Origin: Salinibacillus kushneri
GTDB taxonomy: Bacteria; Bacillota; Bacilli; Bacillales; Alkalibacillaceae
Direction of reading: 5' to 3'
Assembly (NCBI RefSeq): GCF_900111405.1
Contig: NZ_FOHJ01000017.1
Coordinates: 1-37,399 of the forward strand
DNA length: 37,399 nucleotides
This document shows positions 7,187 to 16,250 of the stretch, one piece after another. A model generated the notes under the pieces. That model was not told the origin of the DNA. It was given only the letters and a program-made list of their open reading frames with translations, and did not search any database. A program made the translations under genes and the position numbers. Position 1 is the first letter of the stretch; each line of letters begins with the position of its first letter.

Positions 7187-8769
7187 GATCTTCTCCTCCT
7201 AACCATCCACTGAATCAATCGCTCTCCATACGGTAAAAGTAACAGTTCTTCACGGGTAAATCCCCCACTCCATATCAGGGCCGCAAAATAAGTGACAGCT
7301 CCTAAACTGCAGCTAACGAAAATAAACCCAAGTACATCTAAACGATGATGGATTTCACCATTTATGAATAATTGTTCTGCAATCATAACGATGATTACCA
7401 TCACAGCCAAGGCAAAACCAAAGGATTTCCATGGTACAACCGCTTGATAGGAAATCGTTATATAGCGACGTAACATAAAAGCAAAACCTGCTACTAAAAG
7501 GAGAACACTTACAACTGAAGCCAATGCCGCTCCCTTAATCCCTAAATGAGGAATAAGCACTATATTTAACAGCCCTTTTATCCCTACTGCCATCCCAAAC
7601 AAAAGGGCCTGTCGTTTCACAAAACCGAGACCTTGTAAAAAAGTTGATAAAGTTAATGTTATGGATACTAATAAAATCATAAGCATAAAGATTCGTAGTG
7701 TTTCTGTTCCAGCATTTGTTTTAAATAACAGAATATTAACGGAAGGAAATATCATAATCATTCCAGTTGTCGCAGCAGTTGAAAAAAATAACGTTAGTTT
7801 TAATGCTTTCTTCAACGACTGTTCTTCTATTTTTTTCGTTCCCCCAGCTTTTATTTTTGAAATAGCCGGTATAAGAGCTAAAGATAAAGACGAACCAAAA
7901 ACGACTCCCAATTGAACTAAGGGCTGTCCACGATCATAAATCCCTTTTTCCACCTTGGCCTCATCTAAAGCCAATCCAAAGTCCTGTAAGCCAGGAATCA
8001 TCGTAAACACATCAACAAGCTGTAAAAGGATAAGTAACATATAATTTAAACCGACAACCAGACTTATCTCAAAAAGCGCCTTAATCATTTTCCTAATTGA
8101 AATCATTTTCATGGAGAAATGGATTTGGTGGCGTTCATAAAAAAACAGAAAGGATACTGCCAATATGACAAAGGCAATAAATGCAGCAATGGAAGAAGAT
8201 AAAGCTGCACTACTGCCTATATCATACAGGTTCTTCCCCTCTTGAAGTAAAGTATACGTAAAAAATATTATCAAACTGATTCGTACGACCTGCTCCCCTG
8301 TTTGAGAAATAGCTGTTGGCCGCATGTCTTCCACACTTTGAAAGCTTCCCCGCAAAAAGGAGGTGAAAGGAATAAATAAATATAGAACAGAAGCAAACTG
8401 GATGGGAACCTCTAATTGGGAATCACCCATCCATATAGCAATGGGTTTAGCACCAGCGTATAAGATGAAAAATACAATACCATTTAAGATAAACAAGAAA
8501 ATGAAAATGGGAATATGCATCGTGACTTGATCAGACGACTGATGTCTTTCTTTAGTTTCTATTAGAAATTTTGAGATAGCAGCAGGATAACCGTAAATGG
8601 ACATCATCCACGCCACAGTGATAAACGGATAGACCTGCTGATATATATAAAACCCTGTATCTCCTGTTACATTTTGGAGTGGAACACGATATCCAGCACT
8701 TAATACCTTCCCGAGAATCCCTGCTATGGTTAAAAGCAAAGCTCCTTTGAATACTTGTTTATGACTCAT
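7171..8769 (-). CDS. yabM: MurJ/SpoVB-type polysaccharide flippase YabM
   Basis: A 532-residue integral membrane protein of the MOP exporter superfamily (polysaccharide transporter, SpoVB/MurJ branch) with about 14 transmembrane segments spread over the whole length. The start KGALLLTIAGILGKVLSAGYRVPLQNVTGD is typical of the SpoVB/YabM group. Such proteins flip lipid-linked sugar intermediates across the membrane; the substrate of YabM is not established. A charged C-terminus (RLIQWMVRRRRSWKKS) is probably cytoplasmic. It leads the operon with yabN and rqcP. Confidence 0.88.
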   Translation of the reverse strand: MSHKQVFKGALLLTIAGILGKVLSAGYRVPLQNVTGDTGFYIYQQVYPFITVAWMMSIYGYPAAISKFLIETKERHQSSDQVTMHIPIFIFLFILNGIVFFILYAGAKPIAIWMGDSQLEVPIQFASVLYLFIPFTSFLRGSFQSVEDMRPTAISQTGEQVVRISLIIFFTYTLLQEGKNLYDIGSSAALSSSIAAFIAFVILAVSFLFFYERHQIHFSMKMISIRKMIKALFEISLVVGLNYMLLILLQLVDVFTMIPGLQDFGLALDEAKVEKGIYDRGQPLVQLGVVFGSSLSLALIPAISKIKAGGTKKIEEQSLKKALKLTLFFSTAATTGMIMIFPSVNILLFKTNAGTETLRIFMLMILLVSITLTLSTFLQGLGFVKRQALLFGMAVGIKGLLNIVLIPHLGIKGAALASVVSVLLLVAGFAFMLRRYITISYQAVVPWKSFGFALAVMVIIVMIAEQLFINGEIHHRLDVLGFIFVSCSLGAVTYFAALIWSGGFTREELLLLPYGERLIQWMVRRRRSWKKS

Positions 8770-8855
8770 ATCTTACGCCTTTCTCTTTCTCTATGTATGG
8801 CATCATTATAGCATAGGAGTATCCGGTCATCACATTCTGTAAAACCAAAAGTTAA

Positions 8856-8887
8856 AGAGGACTAACTCAACCTTGAGCCAGTCCTCT
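8856..8887 (-). terminator. spoVT terminator
   Basis: On the minus strand AGAGGACT pairs with AGTCCTCT, and an inner CTCAA/TTGAG pairing gives one long hairpin, followed by TTTAACTTTT. It lies 11 nt after the spoVT stop. Confidence 0.85.
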
Positions 8888-8898
8888 CTTAAAAATGC

Positions 8899-9429
8899 TT
8901 AATCCATTTGTCTTGCCAAAAACCCTGCTGCGGTTTCCGCTGCCTTTGTCTCCGCTTCTCCTAAAGCATCATTTGACGTTAACAAAACACAACCTACCGG
9001 ATCCCCATTAGCTATAATGGGTGCTATCACATATGAAGAAATGGTCTCCTCTTTTCCTTCAACAAACTCAATACTTTGCTCTGTATTTTCTGAGACCACA
9101 TTCCGTTCTTCCATAATCTTTTCTATTTGAGAACCAATTTTTTTATTTAAGTACTCTTTTTTAGATCCACCTGCGACGGCAATAAATTCGTCACGATCTG
9201 AAATAAAAACGGTATGTCCCAATGTGTCAAATAAAGCTTCGGCATATTCTTTTGCAAAATCACCTAATTCATTGATGGGAGAATACTTCTTTAGAATAAC
9301 TTCTCCTTCACGGTCAACAAAAATTTCAAGAGGATCGCCTTCTCGAATACGCAACGTTCTTCTAATCTCCTTTGGTACAACAACCCTTCCCAAATCATCG
9401 ATACGTCGAACTATTCCTGTTGCTTTCAT
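8899..9429 (-). CDS. spoVT: Stage V sporulation protein T, AbrB-like transcription factor
   Basis: SpoVT adjusts sigma-G-dependent gene expression in the forespore. The 176-residue protein has an AbrB-type swapped-hairpin DNA-binding domain at 1-50 (MKATGIVRRIDDLGRVVVPKEIRRTLRIREGDPLEIF) and a GAF-like C-terminal domain at about 55-176 ending in AAGFLARQMD. The ATG at 9429 gives the start seen in Bacillus; a TTG three codons earlier would sit directly on the GAGGA ribosome-binding site. It is a single-gene unit with its own promoter and terminator, downstream of mfd. A second AbrB-family protein, AbrB, is at 28889. Confidence 0.95.
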   Translation of the reverse strand: MKATGIVRRIDDLGRVVVPKEIRRTLRIREGDPLEIFVDREGEVILKKYSPINELGDFAKEYAEALFDTLGHTVFISDRDEFIAVAGGSKKEYLNKKIGSQIEKIMEERNVVSENTEQSIEFVEGKEETISSYVIAPIIANGDPVGCVLLTSNDALGEAETKAAETAAGFLARQMD

Positions 9430-9509
9430 TGCCTTCAATCCTCGCTTTCTTGGATGTGATTACGTAAAGTGACTTTTTCTTGGTTAGTCAAAGCACCGTT
9501 TCGTAAAGT

Positions 9510-9539
9510 TAGTATTTAACACCAAGGGCAAACTATACA
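9510..9539 (-). promoter_or_regulatory. Probable sigma-G promoter of spoVT
   Basis: TGTATA (9539-9534), 17 bp, AATACTA (9516-9510) on the minus strand. This is one base from the sigma-G -10 CATACTA, with a GTATA-type -35, and spoVT is a known sigma-G gene. Confidence 0.55.
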
Positions 9540-9604
9540 CAAGTTGGTAAAAATTCGTCTAAAATAACCAGTGGATACCAGGAATAATTCTTTTTTTAAT
9601 TTGG

Positions 9605-12600
9605 CTAGGAGGATGCGACTTCCTGTTGTTTTACAGTATGGAGCTTTGTGAGAAATTCTGAAATAACATCATAACGTTTGTATTGATTATCACGATTAAA
9701 TTGAAAGACTACTTTCAGTTTATTATTCTCTGTTCCGAGCTGGATTAACCGGCCATATTCATTAGCCAATTCAAATAATTTAGAGCCATCTACTTGCTGA
9801 CTTTCTTCACCATCCATGAGAAGCTCAACATTCATTTTCTTTTCAGTAATGGACTCGATTCTTTCCTGCTTAGCAATAATTCTTAACTTGGTAATTTGAA
9901 TCAGGTTTTCAACTTCAGTTGGATACTCTCCAAAGCGGTCCATTAATTCATCCTGCAAATCTAACATTTCCTCCATCGTTTCAACAGCGCCAAAACGTTT
10001 ATACATATCAATCTTTTGCTTTTCGTCTTCGATATAAGAAGGCGGAAGATAAGCATCCAGATTCATATTGATTTCAACTTCAAATGGTTTTGCTTCTTCG
10101 TAGGTTTTTCCTTCTTTTTTCGCATCAATGGCATCTTTCAGCATTTTAGAATACATATCAAAACCGACTGAATCAATAAATCCATGCTGTTCTGCACCTA
10201 ATAAGTTTCCGGTTCCACGAATCGATAAATCACGCATAGCAATTTTAAATCCTGACCCAAGCTCCGTAAACTCTTTAATAGCCTGCAGACGCTTCTCAGC
10301 TACCTCTGTAAGCACTTTATTCTGCTGATGAGTAAAGTACGCATAAGCTATGCGATTGGATCTTCCCACACGTCCGCGCAACTGATAAAGCTGACTAAGA
10401 CCCATTTTATCCGCATCATAAACAATAAGTGTATTAACATTTGGAATATCTACACCTGTTTCAATAATGGTGGTGCTTACCAGGACATCAGAATGCCCCT
10501 CTAAGAAGTCAAACATGACATTTTCCAGCTGGTTCTCATTCATTTGTCCATGAGCATAAGCAACTCGGGCATCTTCTACTAATGCATCAATTTCTGCAGC
10601 CATTCTTTCTATATTTTCCACACGATTATAAAGAAAGAAGACTTGACCTCCCCGGGATAATTCCCGCTCTATAACTTCCCGAACAAATTGTGAATTGTAC
10701 TCTATGACATACGTTTGAATCGGAAAACGGTTTTCAGGCGGAGTTTCGATAACCGATAAATCCCGCACCCCTAACATGGACATATGGAGTGTACGCGGAA
10801 TAGGTGTTGCGGTTAAGGTTAAAACATCGATATTCGTTTTTAGCTGCTTAATCTTTTCCTTATGTTTAACCCCAAAACGCTGCTCTTCGTCAACAATTAA
10901 TAACCCGAGCTCCTTAAATTTAATATCTTTAGATAAAATACGATGTGTACCAATAACGATATCGACTAAACCCTTTTGTAATCCTTCAATAGTTTCTTTT
11001 TGCTGTTTTCGTGAACGAAAGCGGCTTAACAGCCCAATATTAACGCCATAATCCTGAAATCTCTCCTGGAACGTCTCAAAGTGCTGTTGAGCCAAAACCG
11101 TTGTAGGAACAAGTACAGCAACCTGCTTTTCATCCAATATAGCTTTAAATACCGCACGAATCGCCACCTCTGTTTTGCCATAACCAACATCCCCACAAAG
11201 GAGACGATCCATAGGTCTTTGCTTCATCATATCCTGCTTAATTTCTTCAATACAACGAAGCTGATCCTCTGTCTCCTGATAAGGGAAAGCAGCCTCAAAC
11301 TCTCGTTGCATGTCATTATCCTCGGAGAATGCAAACCCTTTAGTCCGCTCACGTTCTGCATAAAGTTTAATCAAATCATCGGCTATATCTTCAACAGAGG
11401 ACTGGACACGTTTTTTAACCTTTTTCCATTCGCTTCCGCCCAATTTATACAGCTTGGGTTCTTTCCCTTCCCCTGAACCAACGTATTTTTGGACCAGATC
11501 AATTTGATCAATGGGGACATACAGCTTGTCATCACCAGAATATTTAATAAGTAAGTAATCTTTATGAAGTCCGTTTAATTCTAACGTTTCAATCCCAACA
11601 TATTTACCAATTCCATGATTGGCATGGACGACATAATCGCCAATTTTTAATTCCTGATAGCTTTTAATTCGTTCAGCATTTGAGATTTTTTGTCTTCTTT
11701 TCGGACGTTTCGTTTGCTTTTTAAATAACTCCTGTTCGGTTAATACAGCAACACGAAACAGCGGTAGCTCAAAACCACCACTTATCTGTCCCTCTACAAT
11801 GGTTGGCGTTTTTAAAGGAAATTCAATATTTTGATCGGCTATTCTTGCTTTCATCCCATAATCTTCTAAAACAGACTGCACTTTTTCCACTCTGTTTTGC
11901 GTTGGAGCCACAACGAAGACTGAAAAACCCGATTTTTCCCATCTATTCAATTCACTTTTCAGTAAGTTCATTTGACCATGAAATTCCTGCATGGCACGGC
12001 AAGAAATATTAATTAAATTTTCAGGATTTGTATTCGAAATATGACGCAGAAATACTGACATATACAGCTTGGAATAGTCTGCTAATTTACTCTGAATATC
12101 ATTCCAATTAAACGATACATTAAGGTCCCGTACCATTTTATTTTGCGCTAATAAATTTGAATACCAATCCGCTTCCTCCTGATCCAGTCTCGATGCTGTT
12201 TCTTCAACACGACTCATTTCATCTATAACAACCAGACCATTTTGAGGTAAATAATCTATTAAACTAGCGGGTTCATCATAAAATAATGAAATATACTTAT
12301 AAATTTCCTGAAAGCTTTCGCCATTTTTCAATCGTTCTATATCATATTCTATATTTTCCACTAAGTCTTCCTTAGCCTTGTTGTCTTTCATTTTTTGTAA
12401 CGTATGACTGAGAGCATTTTCTAGTTGTTGTGCACCCTTTAAACGTTCCTCATCTGATAAGATAATCTCTTCAGCGGGTCCAATCATAATCGATGACAAT
12501 TTTTCATTATAAGATCGTTGCGAATTTGAATCGAAGTAACGAATCGAGTCCACTTCATCATCAAATAATTCAATTCTGACTGGATTTTCACTGGTAAGTG

Positions 12601-13153
12601 GAAATATATCAATAATTCCACCACGAATACTAAATTCACCTTTGGCGGAAATCATATCCTCTCTTCTATAGCCCATTTCAATTAAGGATTCGGTATAGCT
12701 ATCAATGGAAATGACTTCCCCTGTATGAAAGGAGAGTCGAGACTGTTCCCAACGCTTCATGGGCGGAAGTATACGTTTGCAAGCTGCAATAGGGGCGATA
12801 AATACTCCTTTTTGCTTTTGTATCCATTGATTTAAGGAATCCATTCGTTGACTTAGAAGCTCTGGACTGGCAACGGCAATTTCAGATGCCATTAATTCAT
12901 TAACAGGGTACAGATAGACGTCTTCTTCATGACTTAAATCTAATAAATCTTCATACAGTGCCTGGGCTTGACTTAAGTGATGGGTAAGCACTAATACAGG
13001 TTTATCAAGTGACTCATTTAGCAGTGAAATAAAGACACTGCGAGCTGCCCCAGACAGACCGGATACGAGCTGTTCTTTCATTCCCGATGAAAAACCTGAG
13101 ATAATTGTTTGAATATCATTTTGTTCCTGAAGGTAGTTCTTTAAACCTTGCAA
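9605..13153 (-). CDS. mfd: Transcription-repair coupling factor Mfd
   Basis: Mfd displaces RNA polymerase stalled at lesions and recruits UvrA. The 1182-residue protein has the full family layout: UvrB-like N-terminal domains (about 1-350), the RNA polymerase interaction domain (about 490-570, GDYVVHANHGIGKYVGIETLE), SF2 translocase motor with Walker A GDVGYGKTEVA, DEEQ box (LLIVDEEQRFGVKHKE), TATPIPRTL and QLRGRVGRS, and the C-terminal TRCF domain. The start is TTG with GGGGGAG 6 nt upstream. It follows fin and its terminator, and precedes spoVT as in B. subtilis. Length and motifs show it is intact. Confidence 0.97.
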   Translation of the reverse strand: MQGLKNYLQEQNDIQTIISGFSSGMKEQLVSGLSGAARSVFISLLNESLDKPVLVLTHHLSQAQALYEDLLDLSHEEDVYLYPVNELMASEIAVASPELLSQRMDSLNQWIQKQKGVFIAPIAACKRILPPMKRWEQSRLSFHTGEVISIDSYTESLIEMGYRREDMISAKGEFSIRGGIIDIFPLTSENPVRIELFDDEVDSIRYFDSNSQRSYNEKLSSIMIGPAEEIILSDEERLKGAQQLENALSHTLQKMKDNKAKEDLVENIEYDIERLKNGESFQEIYKYISLFYDEPASLIDYLPQNGLVVIDEMSRVEETASRLDQEEADWYSNLLAQNKMVRDLNVSFNWNDIQSKLADYSKLYMSVFLRHISNTNPENLINISCRAMQEFHGQMNLLKSELNRWEKSGFSVFVVAPTQNRVEKVQSVLEDYGMKARIADQNIEFPLKTPTIVEGQISGGFELPLFRVAVLTEQELFKKQTKRPKRRQKISNAERIKSYQELKIGDYVVHANHGIGKYVGIETLELNGLHKDYLLIKYSGDDKLYVPIDQIDLVQKYVGSGEGKEPKLYKLGGSEWKKVKKRVQSSVEDIADDLIKLYAERERTKGFAFSEDNDMQREFEAAFPYQETEDQLRCIEEIKQDMMKQRPMDRLLCGDVGYGKTEVAIRAVFKAILDEKQVAVLVPTTVLAQQHFETFQERFQDYGVNIGLLSRFRSRKQQKETIEGLQKGLVDIVIGTHRILSKDIKFKELGLLIVDEEQRFGVKHKEKIKQLKTNIDVLTLTATPIPRTLHMSMLGVRDLSVIETPPENRFPIQTYVIEYNSQFVREVIERELSRGGQVFFLYNRVENIERMAAEIDALVEDARVAYAHGQMNENQLENVMFDFLEGHSDVLVSTTIIETGVDIPNVNTLIVYDADKMGLSQLYQLRGRVGRSNRIAYAYFTHQQNKVLTEVAEKRLQAIKEFTELGSGFKIAMRDLSIRGTGNLLGAEQHGFIDSVGFDMYSKMLKDAIDAKKEGKTYEEAKPFEVEINMNLDAYLPPSYIEDEKQKIDMYKRFGAVETMEEMLDLQDELMDRFGEYPTEVENLIQITKLRIIAKQERIESITEKKMNVELLMDGEESQQVDGSKLFELANEYGRLIQLGTENNKLKVVFQFNRDNQYKRYDVISEFLTKLHTVKQQEVASS

Positions 13154-13301
13154 ACCTTACTCCCCCTTATAACCGAAGCTAAAATCACAGTTGTTTGTTC
13201 ACACTTAAACCGGCATACTTGAGTCAAGGAACAGTAAATATATGAATCATAGAATAATTTTTTACTCCCTAACCTCTGTCTACCTTAAATATGAGACGTA
13301 C

Positions 13302-13332
13302 AAAAATGCTTTGGTGGACAAACACCAAAGCT
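13302..13332 (-). terminator. fin terminator
   Basis: GCTTTGGTG and CACCAAAGC (13308-13316 and 13323-13331) form a perfect 9 bp stem with a 6 nt loop, followed on the minus strand by ATTTTTG. It lies about 20 nt after the fin stop. Confidence 0.85.
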
Positions 13333-13350
13333 TGTTTTGTCTTTTGCCTA

Positions 13351-13581
13351 TTATTGAAGAAAGCGATCAAGTTCATGGTAATTTGGATGTTGATTTAACG
13401 CTTCCTCACAATGGTCACAAATGGCTTTAACCTCCATATGGCCATCATTTGTGTAATCAATCATTTCATTACGTTCATCATTTGAAAGAATGTGTAGTCC
13501 TAAATCTTCCTCATGAACATAATTTTGTTGTAATTCACCAATCTTATTTCCGCAATGGCGGCAACGGTAAATAACTGCCAT
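13351..13581 (-). CDS. fin: Anti-sigma-F factor Fin
   Basis: Fin (YabK) is a forespore protein that inhibits sigma-F RNA polymerase and helps the switch to sigma-G. The 76-residue product matches the B. subtilis length and has two CXXC pairs, CRHCG near the start and CDHCEEAL near residue 55, the zinc-ribbon signature of the family. The ATG at 13581 is preceded by GAGGAGGG at 6 nt. It is a monocistronic unit between pth and mfd, with a sigma-F-type promoter just upstream. Confidence 0.93.
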   Translation of the reverse strand: MAVIYRCRHCGNKIGELQQNYVHEEDLGLHILSNDERNEMIDYTNDGHMEVKAICDHCEEALNQHPNYHELDRFLQ

Positions 13582-13612
13582 TACCAACCCTCCTCGGCAC
13601 AAACTTATTAAA

Positions 13613-13642
13613 AGTTTGTCCCTGATTGCGGATTCTTATACT
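13613..13642 (-). promoter_or_regulatory. Sigma-F-type promoter of fin
   Basis: AGTATA (13642-13637), exactly 15 bp, GGACAAACT (13621-13613) on the minus strand. The -10 fits the sigma-F pattern GGHHANRHT fully and the -35 fits YGHATR in five of six positions. fin is known to be switched on by sigma-F, so the site makes biological sense. Confidence 0.7.
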
Positions 13643-13653
13643 GTTTAAATATA

Positions 13654-14214
13654 TTAAGCGTTAAAATAATTCATGACTTCCAAAAACGGTTTTTCCAGCC
13701 ACATTTCACAAGCCTCTGCCGCTTTCTGTACACTATCTTCTATTTTAGGCTTCTGTTCCTCTGTAAACTTTCCCAGAACATAATCAACAACTGGCATATT
13801 CGTTTCAGGTCGACCGATTCCTAGTCGGATTCGTTTAAAGTTCTTTAAAGCTGTCTGATTAATAATATTACGAATTCCGTTATGTCCACCATGTCCGCCT
13901 TTCTGTCTCAAACGAATTTTTCCTGCTGGTAAATCCAAATCATCATAAATAACAAGAAGATCTTCAATATCCAAATCATAATAGTTCATAAAAGGCTGGA
14001 CAGCTTCACCTGATAAATTCATATAAGTTTGTGGTTTTAAAAGGATTACTTTTTCACCATTTATATACTCAATCGTATATAAAGCGTTAAATTTTTCTTT
14101 GTTTAACGTCCAGTTATTTTTTTCAGCAAGATAGTCAATGGCCTGGAAGCCAATATTATGACGGGTCAGCGCAAACTTTGAGCCGGGATTGCCAAGTCCC
14201 ACTATACATTTCAT
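13654..14214 (-). CDS. pth: Peptidyl-tRNA hydrolase Pth (SpoVC)
   Basis: Pth cleaves the ester bond of peptidyl-tRNA released from stalled ribosomes. The 186-residue enzyme shows the catalytic and substrate-binding pattern VGLGNPGSKFALTRHNIGF (with the catalytic His), LLKPQTYMNLSG, YDDLDLPAGKIRLRQKGGHGGHNGI and RIRLGIGRP. The ATG at 14214 gives the family start MKCIVGLGNPG, with AAAGAGGG 7 nt before it; the frame further up would cover that site. It is the last gene of the glmU-prs-ctc-pth block but has its own promoter behind the ctc terminator. Confidence 0.96.
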   Translation of the reverse strand: MKCIVGLGNPGSKFALTRHNIGFQAIDYLAEKNNWTLNKEKFNALYTIEYINGEKVILLKPQTYMNLSGEAVQPFMNYYDLDIEDLLVIYDDLDLPAGKIRLRQKGGHGGHNGIRNIINQTALKNFKRIRLGIGRPETNMPVVDYVLGKFTEEQKPKIEDSVQKAAEACEMWLEKPFLEVMNYFNA

Positions 14215-14252
14215 AACTTTTCCCTCTTTCAAGTCCTTAATCAACTTACAAG

Positions 14253-14280
14253 ATTAAAGGATAACAATAGAATGAGTCAA
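14253..14280 (-). promoter_or_regulatory. Sigma-A promoter of pth
   Basis: TTGACT (14280-14275), 16 bp, TTTAAT (14258-14253) on the minus strand, each one mismatch from consensus. It lies between the ctc terminator and pth. Confidence 0.6.
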
Positions 14281-14367
14281 TGTGAAAACATCACATCTGA
14301 CAAACTGGTGCATACTGTTTTCTATTTTATTTTCTTAATGAAAGAATTTTATCCTTCTTAAAAGTGT

Positions 14368-14396
14368 AAAAAAGGCCAAATTAGGAATTTGGCCCC
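14368..14396 (-). terminator. ctc terminator
   Basis: GGCCAAATT and AATTTGGCC (14374-14382, 14386-14394) form a perfect stem with a 3 nt loop; on the minus strand it is followed by TTTTTT. It lies about 25 nt after the ctc stop. Confidence 0.9.
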
Positions 14397-14420
14397 TTTT
14401 TACGCATTTTTTACATAGAC

Positions 14421-15059
14421 TTATTCTTCTTCATTATCGCTTTTTTCGTTAATTACTTCAGGTTCTGCCTGTTCTTCCTCCGCACTCTCTTCTGATTCAG
14501 GATTATCATTTTGAGGTGGAAGAATTGTTACAATTGTCGTTTCATCGTCACTTAAAATTTCATAGTTTCGGCCTTCTTTTAAATCACCTACAACAATACC
14601 TTCACCGATTTTCACGTTCGTAATGTCAACATTAATAGCCTCTGGAATTTCATTTGGCTTGGCACGAACATGTAATTCATGAAGGGTTTGCTGCAGAACA
14701 CCTCCGTCTCTTACACCTTCTGATTCGCCCTCTAAGTTAATAGAGACTTCAACGTCAACTACAGATGACTTATCGACTAAATAAAAGTCTGCATGAATAA
14801 CGTCATCTTTAAGCGGGTCAGACTGATAATCATATAACATAACATCAAGAGGTTCATTGCCTTGAACTTCTAGAGAAAATACGGAGTTACGTCCCTCTTC
14901 ACGAACGGTTTTAATAAGTTCTAAAGTATCTATAGACACTGTAACCGGTTCTTTATCCTTTCCATATACAACGGCAGGAATGGCACCGTTCTTTCGTAAT
15001 TCTCTTGTGTGTGAACGACGTAAATCCTTTCTTTCATTAGCCTTAATTGTTGCTGTCAT
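14421..15059 (-). CDS. ctc: 50S ribosomal protein L25 / general stress protein Ctc
   Basis: Ctc is the bL25-family 5S rRNA-binding protein that joins the ribosome under stress in B. subtilis. The 212-residue product has the L25 beta-barrel domain at about 1-92 (DLRRSHTRELRKNGAIPAVVYGK, DPLKDDVIHADFYLVD) and the TL5-type C-terminal domain at about 95-185 (GGVLQQTLHELHVRAKPNEIPEAINVDI). The last 27 residues are almost all acidic. The ATG at 15059 gives MTATIKANERKDL, matching the family; the TTG six codons upstream overlaps the GGAGG. It follows prs with a repeat copy in between. Confidence 0.93.
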   Translation of the reverse strand: MTATIKANERKDLRRSHTRELRKNGAIPAVVYGKDKEPVTVSIDTLELIKTVREEGRNSVFSLEVQGNEPLDVMLYDYQSDPLKDDVIHADFYLVDKSSVVDVEVSINLEGESEGVRDGGVLQQTLHELHVRAKPNEIPEAINVDITNVKIGEGIVVGDLKEGRNYEILSDDETTIVTILPPQNDNPESEESAEEEQAEPEVINEKSDNEEE

Positions 15060-15119
15060 AACTTCATCAACCTCCAAATTTTTTACACTGAATGTATTTT
15101 TTCCTTTTACTTCTTTAGA

Positions 15120-15144
15120 TAAACCTTTTGGGTTCTAGTAAAAC
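15120..15144 (-). promoter_or_regulatory. Weak candidate sigma-B promoter of ctc
   Basis: GTTTTA (15144-15139), 13 bp, GGTTTA (15125-15120) on the minus strand resembles GTTTAA-N13-GGGTAT only partly. It is listed because ctc is a classical sigma-B gene and the spacing is right. Confidence 0.25.
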
Positions 15145-15214
15145 AATGAAAACATTTAGGCTTATTCTTTGGTGTTGAATGTTACTAAAACAAGATACAA
15201 GCTAATTACAAATG

Positions 15215-15273
15215 TCTATTCAGGCTAGAGTCAGGGCTTGTCCCGCCAGAGTCCCAGTCGCCTTCGCTTTTTT
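15215..15273 (-). repeat. Dispersed repeat, copy E (short form) behind prs
   Basis: On the minus strand AAAAGCGAAGGCGACTGG starts a few nt after the prs stop; a short GC-rich stretch then leads to TAGCCTGAATAGACAT, which resembles the family right end GAGCC-G-AGCTGGACAT. The inner palindrome is largely gone, and a repeated GACTCT (direct repeat) is visible. Confidence 0.5.
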
Positions 15274-15278
15274 CGGTT

Positions 15279-16232
15279 TTATTCAAATAGGTCGCTTACG
15301 GATCTAAGCTCATGAACACGGGTGATGGCTTCGCTGAGTAGTGGTCCGACTGATAGTTGCGTAATCTTGTCTATTCGCTTACTTTCCGGAAGTGGAATTG
15401 AATTCGTAACTACAAGTTCTTTAATTTTGGAATTCTGAATTCTTTCCATAGCAGGTCCAGATAAAACAGGATGCGTACCACAAGCATATACTTCTTTGGC
15501 ACCATTTTCAACTAAAGCGTTTGCTGCCAGGGTGATGGTTCCTGCTGTATCAACGATGTCATCAACTAAAATCGCCGTTTTTCCTTCGATATTTCCAACA
15601 ATATTCATAACCTCTGAAACATTCGGCCTTGGTCTTCTTTTATCAATAATGGCAATAGGGGCTTTTAACAGGTCAGCCATTTTTCTTGCACGTGTCACTC
15701 CTCCATGATCAGGAGATACAATTACAAGGTCATCAATACCTTTTTGGCTAAAGTAATCGGAAAGAATCGGTACGCCCAATAATTGGTCAACAGGAACATC
15801 AAAGAAACCTTGTATTTGGGGAGCATGTAAGTCAAGTGTAATTAAGCGTGTAGCTCCTGCAGTCATAAGTAGATTGGCAATCAACTTAGATGTTATGGGT
15901 TCTCTTGAACGAGCTTTACGGTCCTGTCTGGCATACCCGTAATAGGGGATGACAATGTTAATTGTTTTTGCAGATGCTCTTTTTAAAGCATCAATCATAA
16001 TAAGAAGTTCCATGATGTGATCATTCACTGGTTCAGATGTGGACTGAATGACATACACATCACAGCCTCTAATGCTTTCCTCAATGTTAATTTGGACTTC
16101 TCCGTCACTAAAGGTTTTTACCGAACACTTTCCTAGTTCAGTTCCAATATTATGGGCAATTTCCTCTGCAAGTTTTGGATTTGAGTTTAGTGTAAACACC
16201 TTTAGGAATGGGTCTTGGTAAGTATTAGGCAT
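15279..16232 (-). CDS. prs: Ribose-phosphate pyrophosphokinase (PRPP synthetase)
   Basis: Prs transfers pyrophosphate from ATP to ribose 5-phosphate to form PRPP for purine, pyrimidine, His and Trp synthesis. The 317-residue product equals the B. subtilis length. It shows [17 protein letters not shown] (ATP loop), the PRPP signature [13 protein letters not shown] and the flexible KRRPRPN loop. The ATG at 16232 is supported by GGAGG 11 nt upstream; a TTG further up would lie in that site. It follows glmU by 18 nt, the glmU-prs operon of Bacillus. PRPP made here is the effector sensed by PurR, encoded nearby. Confidence 0.97.
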   Translation of the reverse strand: MPNTYQDPFLKVFTLNSNPKLAEEIAHNIGTELGKCSVKTFSDGEVQINIEESIRGCDVYVIQSTSEPVNDHIMELLIMIDALKRASAKTINIVIPYYGYARQDRKARSREPITSKLIANLLMTAGATRLITLDLHAPQIQGFFDVPVDQLLGVPILSDYFSQKGIDDLVIVSPDHGGVTRARKMADLLKAPIAIIDKRRPRPNVSEVMNIVGNIEGKTAILVDDIVDTAGTITLAANALVENGAKEVYACGTHPVLSGPAMERIQNSKIKELVVTNSIPLPESKRIDKITQLSVGPLLSEAITRVHELRSVSDLFE

Positions 16233-16250
16233 CGTAATTTGGACCTCCAA

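Noticed and set aside
11081-11476. 131-codon plus-strand frame inside mfd
   Set aside because: It is antisense to the conserved Mfd translocase region, without a ribosome-binding site; a mirror of mfd coding bias.
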